From NCBI GenBank assembly GCA_017644045.1, contig JAEPMI010000004.1:640014-704013 (forward strand): a stretch of 64,000 nucleotides of DNA, given 5' to 3'. Of the stretch, positions 10,767 through 18,861 are shown one piece after another. Under the pieces are notes generated by a model. The model was not told where the DNA came from, ran no database searches, and saw nothing but the letters and a program-made list of their open reading frames with translations. Position 1 is the first letter of the stretch; each line of letters opens with the position of its first letter. This stretch comes from Deltaproteobacteria bacterium. GTDB taxonomy: Bacteria > Myxococcota_A > Polyangia > Polyangiales > Houyiibacteriaceae. A program made the position numbers and the translations under genes.

Positions 10767-12151
10767 GGCGTGACGTCCACGTAGCAGTCGTAGGTCGCCA
10801 TGCCGCCGACGACGCTGAGGCCCGTGCAGGTGGTGCCCCACTTCGTTCCGTCGGTCGCGTCGCCGGTCAGGTCGAGCTCGTAGTCGTCCGGAAGCGGTTC
10901 TTCGAAGACGAGCTGGTTCTCGCAGGCGATGTCGAACTCGGCGACGACGCGCGCGTCGAGGCCGTCGTAGAGGTCGTAGCCCATGGTGTCGACGGCGGAC
11001 TCGGCGCAGGTGCCGTAGGTGCCGCTGCCGAGGTCGGTCTCCCAGAAGAGGTTCACGATGAGGGTCGTGCCACCGGGGAAGTTCGGGATGGCGAGGTTCG
11101 CGTGGTTCGTCGGCGCCACGACCTGCAGCTCGAGGAAGTCGCTCGAGGCGAGCACGTCTCCGGCCGCGTCGAGCGCGAGCCACTGGCTGAAGTACATCGG
11201 GCCGATCGGGATGGTCACGTCGGTGCCGTCGGTGCGTGAGTCGAAGGAGCCGATCTCGCAGTCGAACTCGTACTCGATGTAGATGTCGCTGCCCGCGGCG
11301 TCGTTGGCGATCGAGAGCACGACGCTGTCGATGCCGGCGTCGGCGCAGCTGGTCGCGTTGGCGGTGACGCCGTCGATCTCCCAGCTGCCCGCGAGGGTCG
11401 CGTCGGTGGCGACGCCACCCACGAAGTCGGCGTCGATGACGATGGTCTCGCCGGCGCCCGCGGTGACGGTCACGAAGTCGGTCTGATCGACGCTCGAGCC
11501 GCTCGAGTCCCGGGCCACGAGCCGCACCTGGTAGGTGCCGGGCACGAGAACGGGCGCGGTCACGAAGCCGCCGCTGGCGCACGAGGCGTTCCAGCTCGGG
11601 TCGATGTAGAAGGCCGTGCGACCGGAGTCCCAGACCTGGAGCTGCACGTCGGTGGCGCCGATGGACGAGCAGGCGGCCGAGCTGGCCTCCGCGCCGTCGA
11701 TGGTCCACGCGACGTCGACGTCGATGTCACCGCCGGTCGGGTCGAAGACCTCGACAGGGACGAAGTTGCCGCTGACCACGATGGTGTCGCCCACGTTCGC
11801 CGTGACGCGGCTGAAGTCGGTCGTCGCGACGTTGGCGCCCGCCGCGTTGATGGCGACCAACCGAACCCGGTAGGTGTCCGCGAGGAGCACCGGACCGGTG
11901 GTGAAGCCGCCGCTCGAGCAGGACGCCTCCCAGGCGCCGTCGGTCACGAAGTCGCTGCCCGACTCGGCCCAGACCTGCACCTCGACGGTGCTCGCGCCGA
12001 GCTCGTCACAAGTGGTGGCATCCGCGGCCAGGCCGTCGATGGTCCAGCTCGCGTCGAGCGAGACCTCGGTGCCGAAGGGTTCGAACACCACGTCGACGGT
12101 ACAGCCAGCCGCGATCAACAGGGCGGCACTCAACAATCCAAGCTTCTTCAT
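10763..12151 (-). CDS. multi-repeat beta-sandwich-like lipoprotein
   Basis: A 462-residue lipoprotein (MKKLGLLSAALLIAAGC, Cys17) with about four tandem modules of roughly 100-110 residues. The first two carry the fullest form of the pattern: SWTIDGLAADATTC or AWTIDGAEASSAAC, then a V-x-V-x-V-W strand, a Cys-containing SGGF turn, PVLL/PVLV and TYRVRLVA or TYQVRLVA. The third (SWEIDGVTANATSC) and fourth are more diverged. Each module has paired cysteines, suggesting one disulfide per domain. No catalytic motif is seen; an Ig-like or carboxypeptidase-regulatory-like sandwich is a guess. It is followed by the single-repeat paralogue with overlapping stop and start. Confidence 0.75.
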   Translation of the reverse strand: MKKLGLLSAALLIAAGCTVDVVFEPFGTEVSLDASWTIDGLAADATTCDELGASTVEVQVWAESGSDFVTDGAWEASCSSGGFTTGPVLLADTYRVRLVAINAAGANVATTDFSRVTANVGDTIVVSGNFVPVEVFDPTGGDIDVDVAWTIDGAEASSAACSSIGATDVQLQVWDSGRTAFYIDPSWNASCASGGFVTAPVLVPGTYQVRLVARDSSGSSVDQTDFVTVTAGAGETIVIDADFVGGVATDATLAGSWEIDGVTANATSCADAGIDSVVLSIANDAAGSDIYIEYEFDCEIGSFDSRTDGTDVTIPIGPMYFSQWLALDAAGDVLASSDFLELQVVAPTNHANLAIPNFPGGTTLIVNLFWETDLGSGTYGTCAESAVDTMGYDLYDGLDARVVAEFDIACENQLVFEEPLPDDYELDLTGDATDGTKWGTTCTGLSVVGGMATYDCYVDVTP

Positions 12152-12334
12152 CGGTCCTCCATTGGCCTGCCGGGGAGTCGGGCCACCATCGCGAGCATTT
12201 CACTCGCCCGCCGCAGGCCTCATCGGGGGGCTAGACGCGCTCCCCACGCCCACATTCATTCGACTCCCCCAGCAGTGTGTGACTGAAATTATCAAACCTT
12301 CGCGGAACCGCCCACCCCTCGTGCGAGCCTGACC

Positions 12335-13342
12335 TCACAGCCCTCGGACGCCGGCCAACCACCGCTTTCCTCGAGGCGTCAGCCGGTACTTCTGGGTCGG
12401 ACTGCGAGGGGCGTCGGGCTGAGTACGCTCGATCCATCCGCCGTCGAGGGCTGGCCGGAGGTAGTTGGCGCGGAAGTTCGGCCGGTGTGAGAGCCCCAAG
12501 TGGTCGAGCAACTCCAGCGTACCCGCAGGTCCCCTCTGAAGCGCCTCGAGCAGCGCTGCTACTTGGTCGGTTACTTGGTCCCTTACTTGGTCGGTATCGA
12601 GGGCGTCCTCGATGGCGGAGAGCATGAACGACACGAAGGGCTCGGCATCCCCTCGCTCGTTGCTCGCGTTGAGCGCGGCATAGTATTGGGGCTGCCGTTC
12701 GCGGACCTGGCTCTCCACCGGCACGTCGGTGAAGAGCGGATTCCATCGCGTCAGGATCAGGGTCTGCCAGAGCCGTCCCATCCGCCCGTTCCCGTCGCTG
12801 AATGGATGGATGAACTCGAGCTCGTAGTGAAAGAGCGAGCTCGCGAGCAGAGGGTGGGCCTCGGTCTCGGCGAGCCAGCTCACCAAGTCGCTCACTGCGT
12901 CGTGGACTCGGATCGCCGGTGGCGCCATGTGGATGACCCGCTCGCCCGACACCACTCCGACCCCTTTGCTTCGGAACGCTCCGGCGTCCGCGACGAGGCC
13001 GGCCATGAGGACCCCATGCGCGCGAAGGAGATCATCGATGGACGACGGATCCCAGTCCTCCATGCGCTCGTAGGCATCGAGCGCGTTCTTCGCTTCCAGG
13101 ATCTCGCGGGGGGGACCCACGACTCGCTTGCCCTCGAGGATCGCCGTGATCTGCTCCTCGTCGAGGGTGTTGCCTTCGATCGCCAGCGAGCTCTGAACGG
13201 TCCGAACCCGCTGGCTTCGGCGGAGCCGAAGGTCGCGGGTCGAAGCGAGCACTGCCCGAGCACCCGCCCGCTCCGCGATGCGCGCGACCTGCGTCACCAG
13301 TGCCGCGGTCAACGTACAAGGCGGCTCGTAGTCGGCCGTCAC
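12335..13342 (-). CDS. Fic family protein with C-terminal winged helix
   Basis: Predicted AMP-transferase-type Fic enzyme of 335 residues. The canonical HPFSDGNGRMGR loop lies near residues 178-189. An N-terminal inhibitory motif of the S/T-x3-E-G/N type is visible as SLAIEG (Ser52, Glu56), which makes it a class II self-inhibited Fic with the YxYF-like flap region before the active site. The C-terminal 80 residues are a winged-helix-like domain (GTLELLDHLGLSHRPNFR, then YRLTPRGKRWL), joined by the TDQVRDQVTDQV linker. The GTG start follows a purine-rich stretch. No toxin-antitoxin partner is adjacent. The target protein is unknown. Confidence 0.85.
   Translation of the reverse strand: MTADYEPPCTLTAALVTQVARIAERAGARAVLASTRDLRLRRSQRVRTVQSSLAIEGNTLDEEQITAILEGKRVVGPPREILEAKNALDAYERMEDWDPSSIDDLLRAHGVLMAGLVADAGAFRSKGVGVVSGERVIHMAPPAIRVHDAVSDLVSWLAETEAHPLLASSLFHYELEFIHPFSDGNGRMGRLWQTLILTRWNPLFTDVPVESQVRERQPQYYAALNASNERGDAEPFVSFMLSAIEDALDTDQVRDQVTDQVAALLEALQRGPAGTLELLDHLGLSHRPNFRANYLRPALDGGWIERTQPDAPRSPTQKYRLTPRGKRWLAGVRGL
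12561..12596. repeat. three 12-base tandem repeats in the Fic gene linker
   Basis: Three 12-base units (ACTTGGTCGGTT, ACTTGGTCCCTT, ACTTGGTCGGTA) encode the D-Q-V-x tetrapeptide repeat joining the Fic core to the winged helix. The unit is a multiple of three, so copy-number change would alter linker length without a frameshift. Confidence 0.85.
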
Positions 13343-13633
13343 GCCAGGCCTCGCACTCCCACCGAGAGAAGGCGCGAGCTCCGCGGGTCTGCGCGTTTCA
13401 CCATCGCGCCGAGCATCGCACACACCTGCGATGCGAGGCCGCCTAGCCCCACGATTCGCGGCGCCCCCGCTCGTGAGATCGATCAAAGGGCTGCCGTCAG
13501 CCGGGGGTTGACGCCCCCGAAGCCGATCGCATCGTGGCGTCGTCCGACGGGGGCCCCACCGCTTCGGTAGCCCCCCGACAACCAACGACTTTCACCGGTC
13601 CGCAGCACGCGGATCGCAACGACGAGGTACGCC

Positions 13634-14035
13634 ATGTTGACCCGCTGGGATCCCTTCGCCCCCCTCTCCGAGATGAGCCGCCTGCACGACCTCGCGCGGC
13701 AGTCCCAGAGCTTCCGCCCCGCCGTGGACATCGTCGAGAGCCCCGACGCCTTCGAGGTCCGCGCCGAGATCCCCGGCATGAAGGCCGAGGACATCCACAT
13801 CGACGTCGAGAAGAACGTCCTGACCCTCCGCGGCGAGCGCCAGCTCGAAGAGACGACCGAGGGCACCGACTACAAGCGCGTGGAGCGTAGCTACGGCACC
13901 TTCACCCGCAGCTTCACCCTCCCCGAGACCGTCGACGACGAGCAGATCGAAGCCAAGCTCACCGACGGCGTGCTCACCGTGCGGCTCCCCAAGCGCGAAG
14001 CCCCGAGCGCCCGCCGCATCGAAGTCGCGAGCTGA
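13634..14035 (+). CDS. Hsp20/alpha-crystallin small heat-shock protein
   Basis: A 133-residue ATP-independent chaperone that binds unfolding proteins in the cytoplasm. MLTRWDPFAPLSEM is the typical short N-terminal arm. The alpha-crystallin domain runs from about residue 28 (PAVDIVESPDAFEVRAEIPGMKAEDI) to the conserved KLTDGVLTVRLPK, with the end of the protein supplying the usual I-x-V-like tail (RRIEVAS). Length and architecture are standard. It is transcribed alone, divergent from the Fic gene across about 290 bases where no clear promoter or CIRCE-type operator was recognised. A hairpin terminator follows. Confidence 0.93.
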   Translation: MLTRWDPFAPLSEMSRLHDLARQSQSFRPAVDIVESPDAFEVRAEIPGMKAEDIHIDVEKNVLTLRGERQLEETTEGTDYKRVERSYGTFTRSFTLPETVDDEQIEAKLTDGVLTVRLPKREAPSARRIEVAS

Positions 14036-14058
14036 CGACCGACGTGACGGAACGAGAA

Positions 14059-14086
14059 ACGGGCGACCGCAAAGGCGGCCGCCCGT
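14059..14086. terminator. bidirectional hairpin between hsp20 and the convergent barrel gene
   Basis: ACGGGCGACCGC (14059-14070) pairs with GCGGCCGCCCGT (14075-14086) around an AAAG loop with one mismatch. It lies between two convergent genes and is extended by further partial pairing outward, so it could terminate both. Confidence 0.65.
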
Positions 14087-14119
14087 TCGTCGTGTGTGCG
14101 CTCCGGGGAGCGCGCGTCC

Positions 14120-16108
14120 TCAGAAGACCATTCCCATACGGGTCTGAATGGTCCAGAGGAAGTCGTCGCCGATACCGCCGCCGGCCGGGCGCGCGCTCGA
14201 GGTGTCTCGAAGCGCGTTGCCGACCTGCATCATGCCGATCTCGGTGTCCCAGCGGAGGAGGTCGTTGGCGCCCCACTTCACGCGAAGCGCGACGTCCGCC
14301 TCCCAGCCGAGCCAGCAGTCGCCATCGAATGCACCGCAGCTCGCGTTGCCGCTCGCTCGCGGGTTCTGGTGAATGCCGGGGACCAGCTTGCGGGCGAAGC
14401 CCGTGAGGAAGGCCGCGTGCAGCTCGAAGCCGGGGATGATGTGGAAGCGAACCTGCGGCATGCCGTACCAGGAGTTCCACACACCGCCGCGAGTCCAGAG
14501 CGGACGCGCCTGGTCGGTGAGACCGACGGCCGACGTGACCTGCAGCGCCACCTGATACATCAGGAGGCCGACGTGATGGTCCGGGTGCAGCGGTCGAGCG
14601 GTGAAGCCGTCGGCGCCGAACACGGTCGCATCGCCGGACGAGAAGCCCGCCTCGATGAGCGCGCCCCACTTGTCGTTCTGCCGAACGCCGGCGCGGAAGG
14701 CTCCGCCCCAGACGTTCGCGTCGGACTCGAGACAGACACCAGGCGCCTCGGCACCACACCCACCGGTGATGGGAATGGTGTTGGAGCGACCAGTGATCCA
14801 GGTGACCTCAGCCTCCGAGTAGAAGGAGGGAAGCCCCGGCCCCAGGCCGATGTCGACCTTGTAGTACCAGTCGAGGATGTGCACGCGGGAGGTCGGCTCG
14901 AGCGGAAGGGTGCGCGAGTCGTCGTCCGGGCGGGCGTCACCGATGCGAGCGCCTCGGTTCTGCCAACGCCACACGTAGTACATGCCGACGCGGAGCTCGT
15001 CGGTCGGCTTCGGACCGAAGTCCGGGTCGACCCAGATGAGGGCGTTGGCGATCTCGTGGACGTCGTTGTTGTTGCTGCCCACGTACCCGAAGGGGATGTT
15101 CGAGCGCTGCTGCGGCTGGGTGCCGTAGGGACCGAACGAGCCCCAGGTCGGTGCCTGGCCCTCGACCCAAGGAGAGTCGGTGCTCACGGTGAGTGGGTCC
15201 TCGACCAGCTTGTCGTACGCGATGGCGTAGATGAGCGGGGTCGGTCGCGCGTCACCCTTCGAGATCGCGTTGAAGATCGAGATCGGGCGGGTGGCGAAGA
15301 GGACTCGGTCGTAGGTGGTGCCGAAGAGCGGGTCACCCCACTCGCCGAGACCGTTGCCGTCGTTCGAGAGCAGGCCCATGCCCCAGCTGCTGGGCATGCG
15401 GCCGATGCGGATCTGACCCACGGGGATCAGGAACTGCAACCAGGCGCGCTCCAGCCGAATGGAGTCGGCGATGTCGAAGCCCTCGATGTCGGTGACGCTC
15501 GGGTCGTTCGCGAAGAGCGGAGCCGGCGCGATGCGCGCGTTGTCACCGAAGACGGCGTTGTCCAGACCGTCGAACTGCATGTAGAGGGCAGCGACGGGGT
15601 TGTCCGGGTCGCGTCCGTAGGTGACCTCGGGCACGAGGCGGAGGCGCTGGAAGGCGAAGTGGGTGTTCACCGAACGCTGGAAGCGCCGGTCGCCCACGCG
15701 CCGCTGTCCCTGCGGCGTGTTGCCCATCCACTGATAGCGAGCACGGTAATAACCGTGCAGGTTCAGGTTCAGGGGAATGCCCACGTCGGTCGAGGCCGCG
15801 GGGCTGCCGCCACCGCTGGCGGACGACGAGCCGGAGCCACCCGGGGACGGGGGGAGCTCGGGCAGCGGGGGCGGCTCCTCGGCCTCGACGGCGGCTTCCG
15901 CCACCGCCTCCGGCTGAACCACTTCGCCCACCTCGGAAGGCGACACGTCGGGAGCTTCCCCGTCGTCATCTTCCGCGGCGTCGTCGACGGCCGCGGAGGG
16001 ATCGTCCTCCTCGTCCACCGCCGCCACGGGCTGTGCGGGCTGCGCGAACGCCGTGGCCGTCAGCGTACCGACGGCCAGCAGCGACGCGAACCAGAGAGAC
16101 TGACGCAT
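14120..16108 (-). CDS. outer-membrane beta-barrel protein (TIGR04551-like)
   Basis: A 662-residue predicted outer-membrane barrel. It has a Sec signal (MRQSLWFASLLAVGTLTATAFAQ), an acidic Pro/Glu/Ser-rich linker to about residue 110, then amphipathic strands rich in aromatic residues (LNLNLHGYYRARYQW, RLRLVPEVTYG) and a C-terminal phenylalanine (TRMGMVF) as expected for BAM-inserted barrels. The conserved GRMPSSWGMGLLSNDG matches a motif in the barrel at the head of the same operon (GLQPSHWGLGLLANDG). Assignment to the myxobacterial TIGR04551-type family is from memory and should be tested. It is the last gene of the operon, seven bases after the preceding lipoprotein gene. Confidence 0.75.
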   Translation of the reverse strand: MRQSLWFASLLAVGTLTATAFAQPAQPVAAVDEEDDPSAAVDDAAEDDDGEAPDVSPSEVGEVVQPEAVAEAAVEAEEPPPLPELPPSPGGSGSSSASGGGSPAASTDVGIPLNLNLHGYYRARYQWMGNTPQGQRRVGDRRFQRSVNTHFAFQRLRLVPEVTYGRDPDNPVAALYMQFDGLDNAVFGDNARIAPAPLFANDPSVTDIEGFDIADSIRLERAWLQFLIPVGQIRIGRMPSSWGMGLLSNDGNGLGEWGDPLFGTTYDRVLFATRPISIFNAISKGDARPTPLIYAIAYDKLVEDPLTVSTDSPWVEGQAPTWGSFGPYGTQPQQRSNIPFGYVGSNNNDVHEIANALIWVDPDFGPKPTDELRVGMYYVWRWQNRGARIGDARPDDDSRTLPLEPTSRVHILDWYYKVDIGLGPGLPSFYSEAEVTWITGRSNTIPITGGCGAEAPGVCLESDANVWGGAFRAGVRQNDKWGALIEAGFSSGDATVFGADGFTARPLHPDHHVGLLMYQVALQVTSAVGLTDQARPLWTRGGVWNSWYGMPQVRFHIIPGFELHAAFLTGFARKLVPGIHQNPRASGNASCGAFDGDCWLGWEADVALRVKWGANDLLRWDTEIGMMQVGNALRDTSSARPAGGGIGDDFLWTIQTRMGMVF

Positions 16109-16115
16109 CAGTGGC

Positions 16116-17084
16116 TCACATCTGGCCGGGGCAGGTCGGCCCGTCCGAGCGGAGCGGGCCCACGTTCACGATCGAGATCGCGTTCGGGAGCGCCGGCACC
16201 TCTTCGCAGCCGATGACCTGGAACTCGCCGTCGAGCTCACCCCACACCTCGACGGTGATGGTGCCACCGCCCGACGCGACCGGGATGTTGCCAGCGGCGT
16301 AGAGGCCGTCGACGTGGGTCCAGCGGTTTGTCGGGGACGGGAAGTTCTCACCGTTGAAGTAGCGGTACTTCGGGTCGACGTTCCGCTCGCCCTCGGCGAT
16401 GAGGGTGCCGCCATCGTACATGCGCGTGATGGCGCCGTAGACCGGATCGCCCGCGCAGTCCTGCACGGTGCCGGCGATGAGGGCGGTGTCCGGCACGGCC
16501 ATGAAGCCGAGCACGGCGGGGATCAGACCGAGGGTGCCCTCGGAGACGCTGTTGGCGCCGGCCGAAGCACCCTCACCCGGGGCGACCTCGTTGATCTGGA
16601 TCGAGTCCTGGATGTTGGTCGCGGAGGACCCCATCTCGTTCGGGAAGACGCGGTAGGCGTACCAGCCGCCCTCGGGCGCGGTGACCGAGACGTTGCCGGA
16701 GGCGTCGGTGGTGACCATCTGCCCGGTGCAGCTCGAGAGGCTGACGTTGTTGTCCGGGAAGAAGCACACGTCGAGACCCTCGAACGCCATCCCCGTGTTG
16801 AACTCGCGGATCTCGAGGGAGAAGGTCACGTCGTCACCACCAGCCGGCTCGGTGGCGGTGGTGAGGCAGGAGAAGTCGGCCGGGGAGGTGGTGTCGGCGA
16901 AGGGTCGACCCACGCCACCCTCACCGAGCGAGGCCTCGGGAAGGTCCGGCTCCTGGAACGGGTGCAGGCTACCGCCGTCTTCGCCCGTCATCGTGTCGGT
17001 GGTCGTGTCGCCGTCGTCGTCGCCACAGCCCACACCGAGGGCCAGTGCAGCCACCACCGCAAAGCTCATCCAATTCTTAGTCAT
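16116..17084 (-). CDS. lipoprotein with two beta-sandwich-like segments
   Basis: A 322-residue lipoprotein (MTKNWMSFAVVAALALGVGC, then an Asp/Thr-rich spacer). The mature protein has two extended beta-rich parts that resemble carboxypeptidase-regulatory or transthyretin-like domains: VTFSLEIREFNTGMAFEGL with GNVSVTAPEGGWYAYRVFP, and ALIAGTVQDCAGDPVYGAI with GTITVEVWGELDG. Such folds usually bind or present rather than catalyse. The start gives a clean lipoprotein signal; an in-frame extension upstream overlaps the preceding gene. It sits five bases after the ceramidase-like gene and seven before the barrel, so the three are surely co-transcribed. Confidence 0.75.
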   Translation of the reverse strand: MTKNWMSFAVVAALALGVGCGDDDGDTTTDTMTGEDGGSLHPFQEPDLPEASLGEGGVGRPFADTTSPADFSCLTTATEPAGGDDVTFSLEIREFNTGMAFEGLDVCFFPDNNVSLSSCTGQMVTTDASGNVSVTAPEGGWYAYRVFPNEMGSSATNIQDSIQINEVAPGEGASAGANSVSEGTLGLIPAVLGFMAVPDTALIAGTVQDCAGDPVYGAITRMYDGGTLIAEGERNVDPKYRYFNGENFPSPTNRWTHVDGLYAAGNIPVASGGGTITVEVWGELDGEFQVIGCEEVPALPNAISIVNVGPLRSDGPTCPGQM

Positions 17085-17089
17085 CTCTA

Positions 17090-18817
17090 TCAATCCCCTT
17101 CTGGCACCCAGGCCAAGAGCTGCTCGATCTGAGCCTTCACGCGGCTCCATCCGTTGATCCCAATCGAGTTGGTTTCTTCGTAGTGCTGTCCTTCTGCCTC
17201 GATGAGGTAGGCTCCGGCGCCCGGGAACAGCACGTAGTCGAAATCGGGCAGAAGATACCCGATCTCATCGTTGGCCAGGCCCAAAATCCCCACGAATTCC
17301 GCGTCCGGCCGTGCCAAATCCCTCAGATAGGGTCCCTCGGGAGCCATCGTCAGGTCCGGCGCGTTCTCCTCTGTCTCATCCACGATCGCCGCGCCTTCCG
17401 GCGTGTGCGAACCGTCATACCCCCCGATGAAGAGCGACGGGTCGATTTCCCCTGGAATCAGCTGTAGTTGCAGCCGACCGATGTCCACGACCGCCACCTC
17501 GGTCAGCACGTCGGGCTCGTTGATGCCCGGCCGAAGGACGAAGTCCGGGTCCCAGTTGTACCCCTCGCGGATGAAGAGCCCGTTGAGGAAGGCGATGTGG
17601 AAACCGCGGTTCTCGACGTCGATGAAGAAGGAGCGATGGCGATAGCCGAGGTCCGCGGTCTCGTCCGTGACGCTGCCGCCTCCGTCGCCGAGCGCCTCGA
17701 GAACGAAGTAGGCCATCTGCTCACCCACGACCTGGGCGGCCTCCATGGTGTCGGTCTCGACGGGCGTCCCGTCCCAGGTCTCCGGCTCGATCTTCTGGGG
17801 GCCGATCTGACTCCCGAGCGCGCCCTCGAAGAAGAGCGCGGACCCACCCACGCCCGCGACCTCTTCGCCATCGGGGCCGGTGACCCCGTTCTCGATGCCT
17901 TCGCGCATCCAGTGCACGAAGTCGCTCGAGAGGAGCGAGTTCCGCGAGCCCCAGTACTCGGCGTGCGAGGCGAAGTTCACGACCGTGGCGATGGTCGTGT
18001 CCGTGCCCGCCTCGGTGAAGCGGACGATGCGCGCCTCGTCGTCGATGATGATCGGGTGCCGGTTGTCGCTGACGTAGCGGAGCATGCCGCCCGGCTGATC
18101 GCGGAAGCGGAAGGTCGTGTACTGCACGTTCGCCGTGCGCATGTCGGCGAGCGCGTCGCGCACGGCGCCGGCCGCCTCGGCGCGGACGCGATCGAGATAC
18201 GCCGGGTCGACGCCGCTCGACGACGTGTCCGTCCCGTAGATGCCGAGCGTGTCCGCCGCCTGGTGCGAGTGGCTCGCGCAGGCGGCCAGGTAGTCGACCT
18301 CCGTGTCGGCCAAGAGCTCCCGCATCACCTGCACGTCGTCGAAGAAGATCGAGAAGGTGTCGAGGGCGACCATCGCGATGGTGACGTCGCCGTTGCGCAT
18401 CACCACCGCGCGGGCCCACTGCGGATCGTGCACACCCGAGGCCGGTCGCGGGCTCCCGAAGCCGGCGATGAACACCGGGTCGAACTCACCGTTCTCGTTG
18501 GCGTCGAGGAACTCGTCGCCGTCGCCGGGATCCCAGATCGCGTTGCCGTTCACGTCGACGGTCAGGATGTCGGTGTTCTCGTCGATGACGGGCGTGATGT
18601 CCCGCATCGCCGTGCCCACCATCAGCGTTCCGTCGTTGCCGCTCGGACAGCCGCCGCCACCGGGACAGTAGCTGTCGGGCTCGAAGGGCGGCGGCGGTCC
18701 CATGTCGGGCGGTCCGGCGTCCACCTCGGGAGCCGCCATGTCCGCCTCGGTCCCGTCGTCGTCGTCACCACACGCCAGCGCCAGCGCGCACAGCACCCCG
18801 AAGATCCATCGATTCAT
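17090..18817 (-). CDS. neutral/alkaline ceramidase-like lipoprotein
   Basis: A 575-residue lipoprotein (MNRWIFGVLCALALAC, then an Asp-rich and Pro-rich linker) with the layout of the neutral ceramidase N-terminal domain. VGTAMRDITPVI corresponds to the family's G-x-x-x-x-DITP opening, SHSHQAADT to the zinc-binding H-x-H strand, and FASHAEYWGSRNSLLSSDFVHW to the second histidine and nucleophile-serine region. Neutral ceramidases hydrolyse the N-acyl bond of ceramides. Here the canonical spacing is only roughly kept, so another amide or ester substrate is possible. GGAAGCG precedes the ATG. It lies between an outer-membrane barrel and a lipoprotein in one operon. Confidence 0.72.
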   Translation of the reverse strand: MNRWIFGVLCALALACGDDDDGTEADMAAPEVDAGPPDMGPPPPFEPDSYCPGGGGCPSGNDGTLMVGTAMRDITPVIDENTDILTVDVNGNAIWDPGDGDEFLDANENGEFDPVFIAGFGSPRPASGVHDPQWARAVVMRNGDVTIAMVALDTFSIFFDDVQVMRELLADTEVDYLAACASHSHQAADTLGIYGTDTSSSGVDPAYLDRVRAEAAGAVRDALADMRTANVQYTTFRFRDQPGGMLRYVSDNRHPIIIDDEARIVRFTEAGTDTTIATVVNFASHAEYWGSRNSLLSSDFVHWMREGIENGVTGPDGEEVAGVGGSALFFEGALGSQIGPQKIEPETWDGTPVETDTMEAAQVVGEQMAYFVLEALGDGGGSVTDETADLGYRHRSFFIDVENRGFHIAFLNGLFIREGYNWDPDFVLRPGINEPDVLTEVAVVDIGRLQLQLIPGEIDPSLFIGGYDGSHTPEGAAIVDETEENAPDLTMAPEGPYLRDLARPDAEFVGILGLANDEIGYLLPDFDYVLFPGAGAYLIEAEGQHYEETNSIGINGWSRVKAQIEQLLAWVPEGD

Positions 18818-18861
18818 CGCTTCCGCTTTCCCCACACACACCCGGGTGGAAGCGGGCCTCG

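Noticed and set aside
13343-13633. Search for a CIRCE or sigma-32 type promoter ahead of hsp20
   Set aside because: No convincing inverted repeat or -35/-10 pair was seen in the 291-base gap.
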